Source: Collybia mongolica
Taxonomy: Eukaryota; Basidiomycota; Agaricomycetes; Agaricales; Clitocybaceae
Assembly (NCBI GenBank): GCA_013420905.1
Contig: JAAXNY010000005.1
Span: 2,604,001 to 2,668,000, forward strand
Direction: 5' to 3'
Length of the DNA stretch: 64,000 bases
Position numbers and translations under genes: made by a program. Positions 1-11,100 of this stretch are shown here, in pieces. How positions within the stretch are numbered: the first letter of the stretch is position 1; each line of letters starts with the position of its first letter. Below the pieces are notes generated by a model that saw nothing but the letters and a program-made list of their open reading frames with translations, ran no database searches and was not told the DNA's origin.

Positions 1-560
1 GTATTGGGCGAGGTCAAATGCAACCACGCTTGTCTTAACCCCCCTTGTCCATCCTTCGCGGACAATGTGGGTAAGAAGTACTCCGGCATCTTCGGTGGAG
101 TTTTGGCGGACACCACCGAATTGATTCGGGTGTAGGACTCTCGCCGCTTGAGCCTCAAACTGCAAGCGGGTGGAAAGCATTTTCTCAATAAGCTTGCCCA
201 ACGTGTTTAGGAGCACGATGGGTCTATAAGACTTAGGAGTGTCGTATGTCGCCTTCCCTGGCTTTGGGATGATGACAGTGCGGGAGGCTTTGAAATGTTC
301 TGGCCAGTGTCCGCATGACAGGCATGCGTTTGCCAGCCAGACTATGACAGCCTGGGCTTCGGGTCCTACAAGGAGCCGCTTCAAATGCCTCCAGGTGATG
401 TTGTCCGGCCCAGGGGCCGAACTGTTCGAGGTGCCTTGAAGGGCATCCCTCATCTCCTTGAGGCTAAATTTAGTCCAGCCCCTGGTCTCGGGGGCCTTCC
501 ATTTGTCACCCATTTCAGCCATGTTGGTTGGTCTGATACAAGCTTTAGTGTTGACTGTTT
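1..560 (-). mobile_element. 5'-truncated LINE, reverse-transcriptase fragment
   Basis: On the minus strand one open frame runs from about position 560 to the left edge. It carries non-LTR reverse-transcriptase landmarks: SAPGPDNITWRHLK (fingers), TVIIPKPGK, then SYRPIVLLNTLGKLIEKML followed by LHPNQFGG. These fit a Tad-type fungal LINE. No internal stop is seen between about 540 and 1. Upstream of about 560 an in-frame TGA and loss of similarity mark a 5' truncation roughly 100 bases before the OST1 start codon. The catalytic FADD-type motif and the 3' end would lie outside the window. The copy may be of the same family as the LINE at 11100, but the two do not overlap in protein space, so this cannot be tested here. 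Confidence 0.85.
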
Positions 561-663
561 TTCTTGGAAAATATGGTCACGCCGTCACGCTTTGTGTATC
601 TGCTAAAAATAGTTCCCGCCACGTTACTCAATCCTGAAGCATCGTTTTTCATTATCCACGACA

Positions 664-2423
664 ATGCCAAATCTTTGGCTCACTATCCCTTTTCTCTTCT
701 TGAGCTTCATTGCTCAGACCCTGGCTTCTTCACAATCCTTTGAAAACACCGCAATTGTTCGATCCGTTGAGCTCGGTGGGGCAGCTGTACACGTCACGAC
801 AACATATGCTATTAAAGCCCTTGAGGCGGGTGCGAAGGTATACACTATTGCTCTGGGTCAGGAGGAGAAGGAGAGGACAAGTTGGCTTGAAGTGAAAGTA
901 AAGGGACAACAGGACCCTCTCTCGGTATCAGAACACCCATATGCCTATGAGTCAACAAGGTACGTGTTTCCTCACCTAAACCTTTTGTCATATATCTCAT
1001 TGAATGTGATCAGAAATTACCACCTTGTGGATGTTACTCTTCCAAAACCATTGGCTGCTAATGGTACTCTGAATATTGTCCTCGAGACGGTTCAGACTCA
1101 CGCAACAACACCGTGGCCCAAGGCAGCTGCACAGAAAGAAGACCAAGCTCTGAAGTTCACAGCGGACCTTTTTGTTTTAAGTCCCTATCATACATCGGTG
1201 CAACGCACCAAACTCAAGTGTGTTTTAGTCAATCTCTGAGGAATACACACTGACATATCTTCCAGGGCTCTCGCGCCCCGTGTGATTTCTTTCACAACAC
1301 CTAAAGACATTCAGGACTTTACTCTCGATACCCCAGCTTCCCAATCAGGAGCAACAGTAACTTATGGCCCATTCAATAACATCCCTCCGTCTACCGACGA
1401 GAACTTCATCGCAGAACATCAACAGCCCATCACCGTCCATTACTTCCATGAACAGCCAGTGTTGGAGGTCTTAAAACTCACACGCTCTGCCGAAATTAGC
1501 CATTGGGGAGCAAACCTAAATATCCAGGATGATATCCAGTTGCACAACGCTGGGCCTGCGTAAGTAAACACTATATCTTGAGCAACATATCCATCAGAGA
1601 TTTAGTATGGCGTTTTAGATTGAAGGGCCATTTCTCTCGGCTAGACCATCAATCGCAGGCCTTTTATAAACGACCTGCACCACATGCGTTGCCTGCACTG
1701 ACGCTTCATCTCCCTTCCGGTATTCGAAACACCTACTACTATGACCTTATTGGCAATGTCTCCACTTCACGTCTTCGCGTTGCCACATCTCCGCCCAAAA
1801 ATTCGAAGACCAAACGATTCAGCGTTCTTGAACTTAGGCCACGTTATCCCATCATGGGTGGATGGAATTACACTTTCACACTTGGATGGGATGCTCCTTT
1901 GGCAGATTCGGCTAACTGGGACCAGGCAACTGGAAAGTATATAGTGGAAATACCTATCATGACGCCTATTACAGGGGCTGTTGTAAATAACGCCGAAGTC
2001 AAGATTATTCTACCAGAGGGTGCAACGTGAGATTATCGCATCCCTAAAAATCTATTTCCCTTCAAACACTTCCATTACAGAGATGTTGAGTTCACGCCAC
2101 CTTTCCCCGCCCTTGCAAACCGTATCTCAACACACGTCACCTATCTCGATACAACCGGCCGCCCAACGCTCGCGTTTGAGTACAAAGACTTGACAGTCAT
2201 GCACGCGCAAAGTATCTTCGTACGTTATCTTCATACTTCTGTCTGGCTGTCCAGTATTAAACCTCCCTGTTCCCATTCTTGTTTTCAGGTATCCTACAAG
2301 GTTTCATTGTCTGCCCATCTCAAAAAGCCCATGGCTGTGGCGATGGTTTTCTTCAGCCTGTTCGCTTTTGCTCTCCTTGGACGACGGATTAATCTTACGA
2401 TACACAAAAGAAAAATTTTGTAA
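664..2423 (+). CDS. OST1: Oligosaccharyltransferase subunit OST1 (ribophorin I)
   Basis: Subunit of the ER oligosaccharyltransferase complex, which transfers the lipid-linked glycan to Asn-X-Ser/Thr of nascent proteins. Six exons can be joined in frame: 664-959, 1014-1217, 1266-1559, 1619-2026, 2081-2219 and 2289-2423, giving about 491 residues, normal for the family. The N-terminus is a signal peptide (MPNLWLTIPFLFLSFIAQTLA). Family landmarks include ISHWGANLNIQDD followed by ALKGHFSRLDHQ, YYYDLIGNVSTS, and RPRYPIMGGWNYTFTLGW. A hydrophobic segment near the C-terminus (AVAMVFFSLFAFALLG) is followed by a short basic cytoplasmic tail ending HKRKIL. The start is the first ATG before the signal peptide. 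A truncated LINE ends just upstream, so promoter sequence may be partly LINE-derived. Confidence 0.95.
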
Positions 2424-2500
2424 ATCGTGGCAATTAGGTTGTCAACTACGTAGACTTGTGTACATGTTCACGCCACATCGGACTCCGGCTCCATTATCCG

Positions 2501-3194
2501 TCATTCCGATGTTTGTAGTTTCGACTGAAGCTGTGAAGTGTTACCTGTTCGCAGCCCAAGGGCGTTGCACCTCTGGGCGGGAGATGAGATTATTTTTCCC
2601 ACCTCGACATAGGTATAAGCGACGTACGGCTGCAGATACATGAACATACCAACTGAACCATCGTCAAGTGGGCAGTTGTAGTATAGTCCAGTGATTCCTT
2701 TCTGGCCCTGATCGTAATAAAGCATTGTCCCTCGCCATTGCCAAAAACCGCTAGTGATACCCGCTTTCTTCCTTCCAAGAACAAGTTGAAGCGGGAAGTG
2801 TGATGTTTTTGTTGTGTTCACAACATTGACGTAATATATTGCCGTTTCGTTATTGTACTGCCACAACTGGTTGCGATGGATGTAGAAGAGAGGAGGGGCT
2901 CTCGTATTGGGCGTCAACGTTAGATTCCCAAGTTGTCCTGTATTGATTATGCGTATGCTGTGTTGGTATGAGACCAAAATAAGATAGGGCCAGCGCACCT
3001 GGTATTTGGGCGGATAGATGTCGCGTTTGGTAATCATGATCCCGAGTAGGACCCATGGCTTCGATGTACGCAGCACCAGGGACCAGAGAGCCTATTGAAC
3101 TACGCCCGTTCAAGCCTTCCCATGTTGGAATAGCTATCACCGATAGGACGTGGCTGAGGAAGATGGTGAAGAGGAGCTTCGGGGTGGAAAGCAT
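2501..3194 (-). CDS. Small secreted protein, unknown function
   Basis: Two exons, 3194-2999 and 2937-2501, separated by a 61-nt GT-AG intron, encode about 210 residues. The N-terminus is a clear signal peptide (MLSTPKLLFTIFLSHVLSVIA). The mature part has several possible N-glycosylation sites (NLT, NET, NTT, NTS), is rich in Tyr and Trp, and shows a stretch containing QWRGTMLYYDQGQKG. There is no membrane segment. I do not recognise the family. It is probably an extracellular or wall protein. The gene is convergent with OST1 and divergent from the PPR gene at 3486. Confidence 0.75.
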
Positions 3195-3485
3195 AGTTGT
3201 TGCGGTGATAAATATTAGAGCCCAGAAAGGCCGCTCGGATTAAGTCAAAGCTTTTAAATATGGTCGGAAAAGCATCGCTGTGAGAGGAATGTCCGAACTT
3301 GACGCGAAACCGGAGGGATTGCATAGGTCGCCAATGGCTTCGGGTAGTTGATGAGGGAACGCATCAATGATCAGCAGGCTGGACCACACGGCCCGAGAGT
3401 GACACGGTCACATCAGGTGGTCGTGACCTCTTTTCCTAAAAAATTCTGAGCCTTGACACGTATAGTAAGTACGGGACACAACATA

Positions 3486-5555
3486 ATGATTCGCAAAGAA
3501 CTAGAGCTCGTTTACGCAGCTTGTCCTTGCATACGGAATTATGCCACATACGCGCGTGCCACCTCTGTGCCAGGTCAACCCGAGTCTGGCCGTATTTATC
3601 GTAACCCCGCTACCCGACTCACGAGCAGACCCAGTAGGAGGCGTGATGATATAGACAGCGGGTCTTCCTCGACTGCTTTTCGACGTGAAAATATCGGGAA
3701 GACAGCTTCAGCCACTCTCGGTACAACTCGTCGGAGACCTCAGTTAATTGGGGACGATATTCAGCCTTCGCTTCCTCGCTACCTTCGTCGGGAGGCTGCA
3801 CAGTCACCACAAACATATCCCACTAGCCCACCAACTGATCATACAAGCCGGGAAGCGAGTGCCCCGCGCACGCAAACTCCAAGGTCACCACAAGGGAGGG
3901 TGTTTCGATCCCGGCATTTCGACCTCATCCATGCGACAAAGTCCAAGTCAGAAATGAAGCTTTTAGAACCCCATGTCCTTTCGGCTCGGCTCAAAAAACT
4001 CTGCAATGCGAACCAAATTGACACTGCTGTGGCGTTGTTGAAAAGTTCGCCGTTGGATGCACAAAACACACCAGTATGGAACACTGTGATATGGGAGTGC
4101 ATGAAGGCCAAGCGGTTCAAGTTGGGCTACCAGCTGTTTATTGATGTACGTCGCGATGTATTACACCTATTTCTCTTTGACCATTAAAGTTGTCCGCTGC
4201 AGATGAAAAGGCGGGGGTTTAGTCCCACATCACGGACTTTCCAAACAATATTCACTGGTCTCTCCCGCATTGAGCACTGGTCGAGTCACCCTAGGCAACT
4301 CGCGAACGCGCGTTCAATATACGACTCTTTCCAAAGACACATGACCGCTGTCAAAAAGGAGGATCCTAATAGCCCAGAGCTCTCCATAAACCCTCTAGCG
4401 TCCTATATCAAACTACTCGGAGATGCAGGGGAGTACCAGGAGATTTTCGATGTTTACTATGCAATGGACTCTGAAGGCCTGTTATCACCAAATCAATACA
4501 TCTTCACCGCCATGTTTAAGGCTTTATCTACTAAACATAATTCATCCAGCAGTCCAAATTCAACGGTTAATATGAAAAACGCGGCCGATGCAAAGCTACT
4601 CTGGACACAGATGTTGAAGGCCTCACGAAAGGCCCCGGGATTCCAAGTGGACTCCTTTATCGTGACTTCTGCTATCACAACACTATCTCGAGGTCGTCCT
4701 GCAGATCAGGACTTCGCATTTGAGATCGTACGCGAGCACTTCGGCCTCACCGCACCTGGGGGGCACTCCTCCACGGGAACCCTACCTCTTTCACCACAGT
4801 CATTCGCAGCTCTGCTTAAGCTCTGTAATGCCAGTCGAAAATACACCCTCTGCAACCATTTCCTACAACAAGTAAAGAAACGACCTGAGGCTCTTGGTGG
4901 AGTATCATTACTCGACCGTCTTCACATTGAGGAGGTCCTCAAAGCCCGCCTCTCATTACCAGCATCGGGCTCAGCTGCTTACACTCTTGACCTCTTGGAA
5001 TGGATGTTACGTCAGGAGATCACTGGGAGAAACGGGCCGAAGATTCGGCCTGCAATCTCTACATTCAACCTCGTTATGACGGCTTGCTGGCGAGATGCTG
5101 ATTGGAACTCTGCCACCAGAACGTTTGACCTCATGACAGGTTATCACTCGCACGATTTTATGGACGGTGCTATATTAGTTCCCCCTAGATTCGACGAAAG
5201 AGCCTCAGGGCGAAACCTCCTTCCTTCAACAGAGACGATGTCAGCCCTAGTTCGAACAGCATATAGTACTCGTGACTATGCGAACATCCGCCAATGCTTA
5301 CGAATCACCGACCACCTGGGCGTGCACCAATACTTCGTTCGGAAACTTGAAACAGACACATCCAACAAGGCAGCCAAAAGCAAGGAATTCTTCGCCTTAA
5401 AGCTTGCCTCAGCATTGGTGGATTCTGTTGCATATGTTCTGGACAGCCGTGGTAACTCTCCAGACGAATCACACCGCTGGAAGGCCTTAGCTTGTCGGGC
5501 TGAGGTAGCTTTGAGAGCATCCAGCTCTGATTTTATACCCACTGTCGAGAAGTAG
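3486..5555 (+). CDS. Pentatricopeptide-repeat protein, probably mitochondrial
   Basis: Two exons (3486-4145 and 4203-5555) give about 670 residues. The first 150 residues are basic, Ser/Thr/Pro/Arg-rich and poorly structured, consistent with a mitochondrial presequence plus linker. From about residue 170 helical PPR-type repeats appear: PVWNTVIWECMKAKRFKLGYQ followed by RRGFSPTSRTFQTIFTGL, then NPLASYIKLLGDAGEYQEIF with GLLSPNQYIFTAMFKAL, and ISTFNLVMTACWRDADWNSA with TFDLM. Fungal PPR proteins of this size bind organellar RNA for processing, stability or translation. Which transcript is bound cannot be told from sequence. The start is the first ATG in the frame; the upstream in-frame TTG is not used. 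Confidence 0.85.
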
Positions 5556-5782
5556 TGATCCAATTTACAGTCACGGGCTTAGTTTTCGCCAGGAAGATAG
5601 ATAACTAAGTAAAGAGTGTGATATGATTTAGACATAAACGAGAGGTAAAGATGGAACATCCAGTGAATAACTAAACGAACGGGGTTGAGATATGTCGGGG
5701 ACTATAAACAAATACTTTGGGAGTCCGTTGTTGCAACGTTTGTTACAAAAATTAGTGACAGGGCATTGAATTTCATAAAAAC

Positions 5783-7982
5783 CTAAGCGACAGATTTTGG
5801 TCTGTCGCCAGGTCGAAGCGTATTTCCATCGGAGTTATGGAATGCAGGAGATGGAGGAATAAACACGGAGTCGCTTTCTGAAATTGCCATGGAATATACT
5901 GGTTGATATCCGTGTGCGGTTCCACTACTAGGAATATATGTATTCCTGTCGTTGAGCGGCATGGGGCTCATGCGCCCACGAGTTGTCCTGGCGGGAACGA
6001 CTGGGTTGCGTTTTCGATAACAGATTACAATGCCGGTAACAACCAATGCAATAAGAATGAGCGCGTTAAGGGCGACCACTGCGAGCATGGCCGGGAGGTA
6101 CCTCCCAATCCTTTCTAAGGAGTCCGAAATATCTTGAGAGATGTTGAATGAAGGCATCACAGAGATACCATCCAAACCCTTGTAAGTGATGTTAGTCTTC
6201 GGTTGTCCTCCCCGGATTTTGTGGAAATCGATCGACGCTTCATCCGCATCGATGACAGAAAGCAACTTCATGTATGGGTTGCCCATTTTCCCTTCACTGT
6301 CGAAATCACCAAAGTCATAAACTGAGTAGACAGAGCGCAGGAAGTTGTCGCCGATGAGCCAGTCACTAATAATGATGGTTTAGTCCAACCGCGTACAATG
6401 AGCATAGTCAAACATACAATTCCTTAGCACCAACATTAGAGGTTGATGGAATGAATGAACCGACGCATGTCTCGCGATCAACAAGGCCATTAGGTGTAAC
6501 ATCTAGAGGGTGGATTGGAAATATTTGACCCCTATCTCATAACGTTATAATCATGTGTTAGTATTTACAAGAAACTACCGTACCCAATTTGAAGGGCCAT
6601 ATCAACCTCGTAAGCGCATGGCACAACCCATTGCCCGAGAGCGAGATCATATTGGGCACCTGTAATATTATTATAGATCGCGTCGCATATTGCCTTCGGA
6701 GCATATCTGGGGAGAATGAGACTAAATGAAGTAACCAAAGAATTCAAACATACGTGTATGATGAGCCACTGTCCATCAAAACAACTGCCTTGTTGCTTGG
6801 GGCTCCGGGAACACTAGTGTCGGAGGGAACGATGATCCTCTCACCAACAATGACTGCATCAAGAAGCACATTCCATCGGCTCGGTGACCTAGGTGGCCAT
6901 GTTGGGATAGCTGTTTGATTCGCGACGGCTGCATATTCGGGTTCAAAATCGCCTATAATGCCGCTAGTAAATCATAACATAATCGCTCAGGATAACATGA
7001 GAACGGACCAATAGAAAAGCTGCCTTCGACCTCATCTTCTTCTTCGGTGCTCCTCTGGAGCGCAAACGCGAGGAAGTTTGGTTCAGAAGGGTGTGCTTCA
7101 AACAAGTTATACAAAAGACTTCGCCCCGCTGACGAGTGAGTAGAATTGAATTGGGCGTCAATTGTCGATAGAGAGGTAAATCCTAGACCAACGACGCCAT
7201 TCGCGCCGTATTGTAGAGCAGGGTTCTCTGCAGAGCTGACGTCCAGGAATGCCTGAGAAGGTATAGACATTCTATAAGGTTATGTTAGTTTTGAGTGGTG
7301 GTCTGGCAAAGAAAACTGACCCTGCAAACTCAACTGCAGCAAATGACACATTACCAAATACTGATCCAATGACATACTGCGTATCGATGAGTATTGAGTA
7401 TATTAAATGAAGTAGAGGTTGTGGTCCGTACTGAAAGATTATGCGTAGTTGGCTAGGGTGCAATGTTAACAAGAACAAGAGACACGGTGGGAATTTATGC
7501 TCACTGTCGAATGAGTATTGGGTAAAGGGAAACCCATCCCAGGGGGCCCCTTGATCCAAAGGTCTGATGAGCCCGTGTCCAGCTGGACAACAAAGTCTAT
7601 ATGTAAACCCTTGAGTTTGTGCCCCAGCCGTATAAAGCTCATACTAACGGTTGTTTCCAAGGGTAATCTACGGTGTTCAATACATTATTCACAACTCATG
7701 AAATAACCGGAGAATTCTTACGTTGGCCATATAAATTAAGTCATGCACAGTGCTCCATATACTGTTAGCCGAACAATGTGGACGGAGGAAGTGGACCAGC
7801 ACACACCTGAGGTCAAGTCCAACATCCCCTCCCACAACGGTTTGTTGGAAAGCTGGTACGCTATTCTCGCCCCTTGGTTGCACCACCATTGGTCGATGTT
7901 TTGTTTGTTTGAAGGAAACCTTGAATGCCGACGTGGTGACGAAAATCAGGGCTAAAATGAGAGAAAGTATATGGAATCTCAT
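5783..7982 (-). CDS. Membrane-anchored pepsin-like aspartic protease
   Basis: A1-family aspartic protease assembled from about nine or ten small exons. It begins with a signal peptide (MRFHILSLILALIFVTTSA). The first catalytic motif is VVQLDTGSSDLWI near 7580. The second is VVLMDSGSSYTY near 6790, with the usual hydrophobic residue before the Asp. Between them are AAVEFAG and NGVVGLGFTSLSTIDAQ, typical of the N-lobe. After the C-lobe (DWLIGDNFLRSVYSVYDFG) comes an extension with a membrane span (AMLAVVALNALILIALVVTG, near 6060), a basic stop-transfer CYRKR and a cytoplasmic tail of about 70 residues rich in Ser, Pro and Tyr. It is therefore probably a type I cell-surface or vacuolar protease and not a freely secreted one. 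Exon edges in the middle are approximate. Confidence 0.88.
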
Positions 7983-9030
7983 CCCCCAAACAAGTTTTCA
8001 GACGGTGATTGGATGGCTTTGATTTTAGAAATATGGAAACAGACTCCTGCTGGAAGGTCTGGTGGGGGGAGAGGTCAACAAGCCAGAGTCGAAATCTGTA
8101 GTCGTCCTAAGCGCACAAGCCCTTGTTTGTGATTGCAGTTCGAATCACACAGTCCATATATATGCCTTCTAAATTCAGCAGCCTCGCCGGCACAGCACAA
8201 AACCATAAATTTCTCACGAAGGCTATTTTCGGAACATTTGTCATCTTCCCGCATTTCTCCACCATTTTACTTTTCCAAAATTTCGCATCTCGAGAAACTT
8301 TGGGCTATGTACGTATACGTGATCATACATTGTCCTTCCCTCAAAATGACATCATTTGACTTGGATAAACTTAAAATTTGACATACTCATGTGACCCGAT
8401 CATGTCCACTGATAATTACCCTGCTTTTTTTTCAGAATTTATATTGTACTTATATATAATTACTTCATATTATGGGTGTCAGATATACTTTGATTTTATA
8501 CTGAATAACTGCTATCATATAATCCAAATCCAATCATTGAAGTTATCTGGGTAATATTGATAATCAGTCTGAATTAATTTCACAGAATATAAAATTGAAG
8601 ATATTGAAAATTTCCCCAACATAAGTTTGCCAAAGCTATGCTGAAGGTATGTCAGAATCACATTACAATCTAATAGGCATGTTCAAAGTTGAATGCAGAT
8701 TTGCAGATGCAGACACTTTCCCACATATGCACTGTTATGTAAGGGGAAAGTTTATTCTCCACCTTGTCACACTGTAGAGTCAGGAATCAGGATTCAAGTC
8801 AGTATAATGTGATTTTCCAAGTACTATGCCTCCAATTTCTACTTGCAAGGATATCACCTGAGCCTACCTTGGATTATGATGACTGCACAAATTAATTTTT
8901 TTGTCATTCTGAGGACCTGAGGACCTAAAAAGACCTTAGATTGTAAACAAGTATGACAATGATTTGTAGGAATAAATTTAGTGCAAATTTGAACTTGTAT
9001 TTGGAATACAGTTCAGGAAGAAACTCTGAG

Positions 9031-9054
9031 GTTAGTAACTAACAGGTTACTAAC
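9031..9054. repeat. Short inverted repeat
   Basis: GTTAGTAAC at 9031-9039 is matched by its exact reverse complement GTTACTAAC at 9046-9054, with a 6-base spacer. It lies in AT-rich non-coding DNA and has no evident partner or gene. Confidence 0.5.
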
Positions 9055-10113
9055 ATGGCAGCTTTGGAAGGGGTTATTCACATATGTTAATATGGGGGCG
9101 GGCAATGCTTAGTAATTTTGCATACTGATGCAAATAGCCACTGGTAAATAAACTTAATTGGACTGTAAATGGACTCAATGATGCTTCTTGATCTTTTACC
9201 ACCACCATCTGATTGTGGGAATTTGTCCCTCCTGCACTAGGTCATCTCTAAACTACCTAACACCTCATCCCTAATCAACATTGCCTTTCATCAGACCATT
9301 CTTTTAGCCTGGGCCACTATCCTTTTACACCATATCCAAATTTCTAACTTATCAGAGCTGATCCTGACTATCTGCAGGGTCATCTCATCTTGCCTGTACT
9401 GGGGGCTTCACTAATCCATTCACATCCACCTCATCAACTACCAGGCCACACAAGGACACCACAACTCTTGTACTCTGCTTCGTGCAGATCCTTAGGAAGC
9501 ATCACCACCAATATTTTCAACAATTTATTTGTACTCGGTTAACCACTACACCCAAATACAAAAGGAGGAAGGGGTCTGGCCCCCGATCAGCTACTGTCCC
9601 TGCACAGAGCACACCTCTTAGGGAGAATGCCAGTTTATTGTTCAATGGTGGGATTTGGTGGCCTCATTTTGGAGGGGAGTCATTGCTTTGGGAGAGCAGT
9701 GTGGAACGGGGGGGCAAGTAATAGGGGGATTCAGGAGAGGGGGAGCAGGCTTGAGGTATGGGTTGTTCATTTAGATTGGACATTTATCTTTGACACTGGG
9801 GGGGAGTAATGGGTTTCCAGGGCAACCTGAAAATACCAGGAAGGGAGTGGAACAGGGTACCAACATGAAGGGAGGGGACCATGCCCTGACAAGCAAAGGC
9901 AAACCTTTATGGCATTGGGAGGTTCAGACATGGTACAGTACAATACCATTGGACTGCAGGTATCCTCAGTCTAGACCCGTAATATGACCTGGAGAGCAAC
10001 TTAGTGTACAGCTCCACCCTGATGGCCCATTACAGATTACTTAGTGGTAATAAGTGTTTATGCCTGCATGTAGCTGGGTCAAATCCACATGTGCTTAATA
10101 TTATTATATGACC

Positions 10114-10128
10114 AAAAAAAAAAAAAAA
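10114..10128 (+). repeat. Poly(A) run, possible retroelement 3' end
   Basis: Fifteen A residues preceded by GACC. The nearby LINE also ends in ACC followed by A13, so this may be the tail of a second, older non-LTR copy. The 14 bases after it were looked for upstream by eye and no convincing target-site duplicate was found. Confidence 0.4.
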
Positions 10129-10355
10129 GCTCTAGTTTAGGTAAGGATTTAATAAATAGGTATAATTATAATAAATATTTACCATATAAACCTAAATTTA
10201 ATAGTTTTCAATTATTTAAATAAAAAAAGTTGAACAAAATAGTAGATAATGATGTGGATTTTGAAGTAAAATTAGGAATGGTGTTAATTGCTTGGCTTAT
10301 TGAAATAAAATTATTAAAAAGTAAAGTAGAAGTCATAAATAAAAATAAAGCACTT
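10129..10355 (+). pseudogene. AT-rich patch resembling mitochondrial/linear-plasmid coding DNA
   Basis: This segment is far more AT-rich than its surroundings. One plus-strand frame reads as protein with A or T in nearly every third codon position: a part containing LINRYNYNKYLPYKPKFNSF, a TAA, then NKIVDNDVDFEVKLGMVLIA followed by WLIEIKLLKSKVEV. The VKLGMVLIAWLIE block resembles the LG-x-x-L helix of phage-type RNA polymerases carried by fungal mitochondrial linear plasmids. I infer a nuclear insertion of mitochondrial or plasmid DNA, now broken by a stop. The similarity is short and from memory of the family pattern only. Confidence 0.35.
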
Positions 10356-10444
10356 ACCACACAGCATGTCCCCTCCCACTTCAGGAACCTAAGACAAGAA
10401 GGACATGGCCACCAAAGCCTAGGATGCCCTGGTGTATCTGGAAG

Positions 10445-10467
10445 ACAACAACAACAACAACAACAAA
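10445..10467 (+). repeat. (AAC)n microsatellite
   Basis: About seven tandem ACA/AAC units followed by AAAATT. It may be a simple repeat or the tail of an old element. No coding role is supported. Confidence 0.8.
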
Positions 10468-10645
10468 ATTGAAATATCTCCAAAGTACAACCTTGATGTA
10501 CCTATATATATGGGGCTATCCAATTATGAACAGCACCTTTACAATACACTAGGCCTAGATCTCTTTCTTGCAACAAAGCCTTCTCAGTCCTTAGATGCCT
10601 CCTTCCCTGTATGGCTGAGTCTTACCATTCATATTTCTCTCCCCT

Positions 10646-10653
10646 CTGGGCAC
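10646..10653 (+). repeat. Left 8-bp target-site duplication of hAT-like element
   Basis: CTGGGCAC directly abuts the left terminal repeat and is repeated exactly at 13406-13413 beyond the right terminal repeat. Confidence 0.9.
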
Positions 10654-11085
10654 TAGGGCTGCACACCATACCGTCTGATGGGTACGGCCATACAATCAAC
10701 GGTCATGAGACGGGTGTGGCTCAACCATCCACCATCCATAGTGTTTGGTCAGTCAAACCCCAACGGCTACAGGACAGGTACAGAGATGGCCGTTGTACGG
10801 TTATGTATGGTAGATGGTATCCATTGAAAGTAAAAAAAAATTACATTCCATACTGTACGCTAGGTATTCAACAATGTAGGGCTGTGTTTGCCTTTGCGCT
10901 GTAAAGGATTTCTGAGGGGAACCCATGATAGGTGAGCTTTGAGCAGATGGAGAAGCTATGGATAGTGGTATAGAGATGGCTGCATGTGCATAATTGTCAT
11001 GGAAATAAATGAAGAGATTTGATTTTGATTGTTCGAGGTGCTCGGAAAGCATTGGGTCATTGGCAAAATCAATCTTCATGCCTTT

Positions 11086-11099
11086 GTATGATATCTGAG
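11086..11099 (+). repeat. Left 14-bp target-site duplication of nested LINE
   Basis: GTATGATATCTGAG is repeated exactly at 12857-12870, straight after the poly(A) tail. The two copies bracket the LINE precisely. Confidence 0.92.
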
Positions 11100-11100
11100 A

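Larger units (their letters stand above)
7983..10653. other. Gene-free, repeat-rich and AT-rich stretch
   Basis: No credible gene is seen between the protease and the hAT-like element. 7983-8400 includes the protease promoter. 8400-9180 is AT-rich with short local repeats (a GAGGACCT doublet near 8932 and a GTTAGTAAC/GTTACTAAC inverted repeat at 9031-9054). 9180-10113 has broken frames with stops and ends in a poly(A) run, so it may be old retroelement sequence, but no family could be named. 10129-10355 is the AT-rich coding-like patch described separately. Confidence 0.6.

Noticed and set aside
8075..8160. tRNA-like B box (GTTCGAATC) near 8138
   Set aside because: Flanking bases do not pair as a T stem and no A box or acceptor stem fits.
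10208..10483. Minus-strand frame rich in Cys and Phe
   Set aside because: Created by reading the AAC repeat and AT-rich patch backwards.
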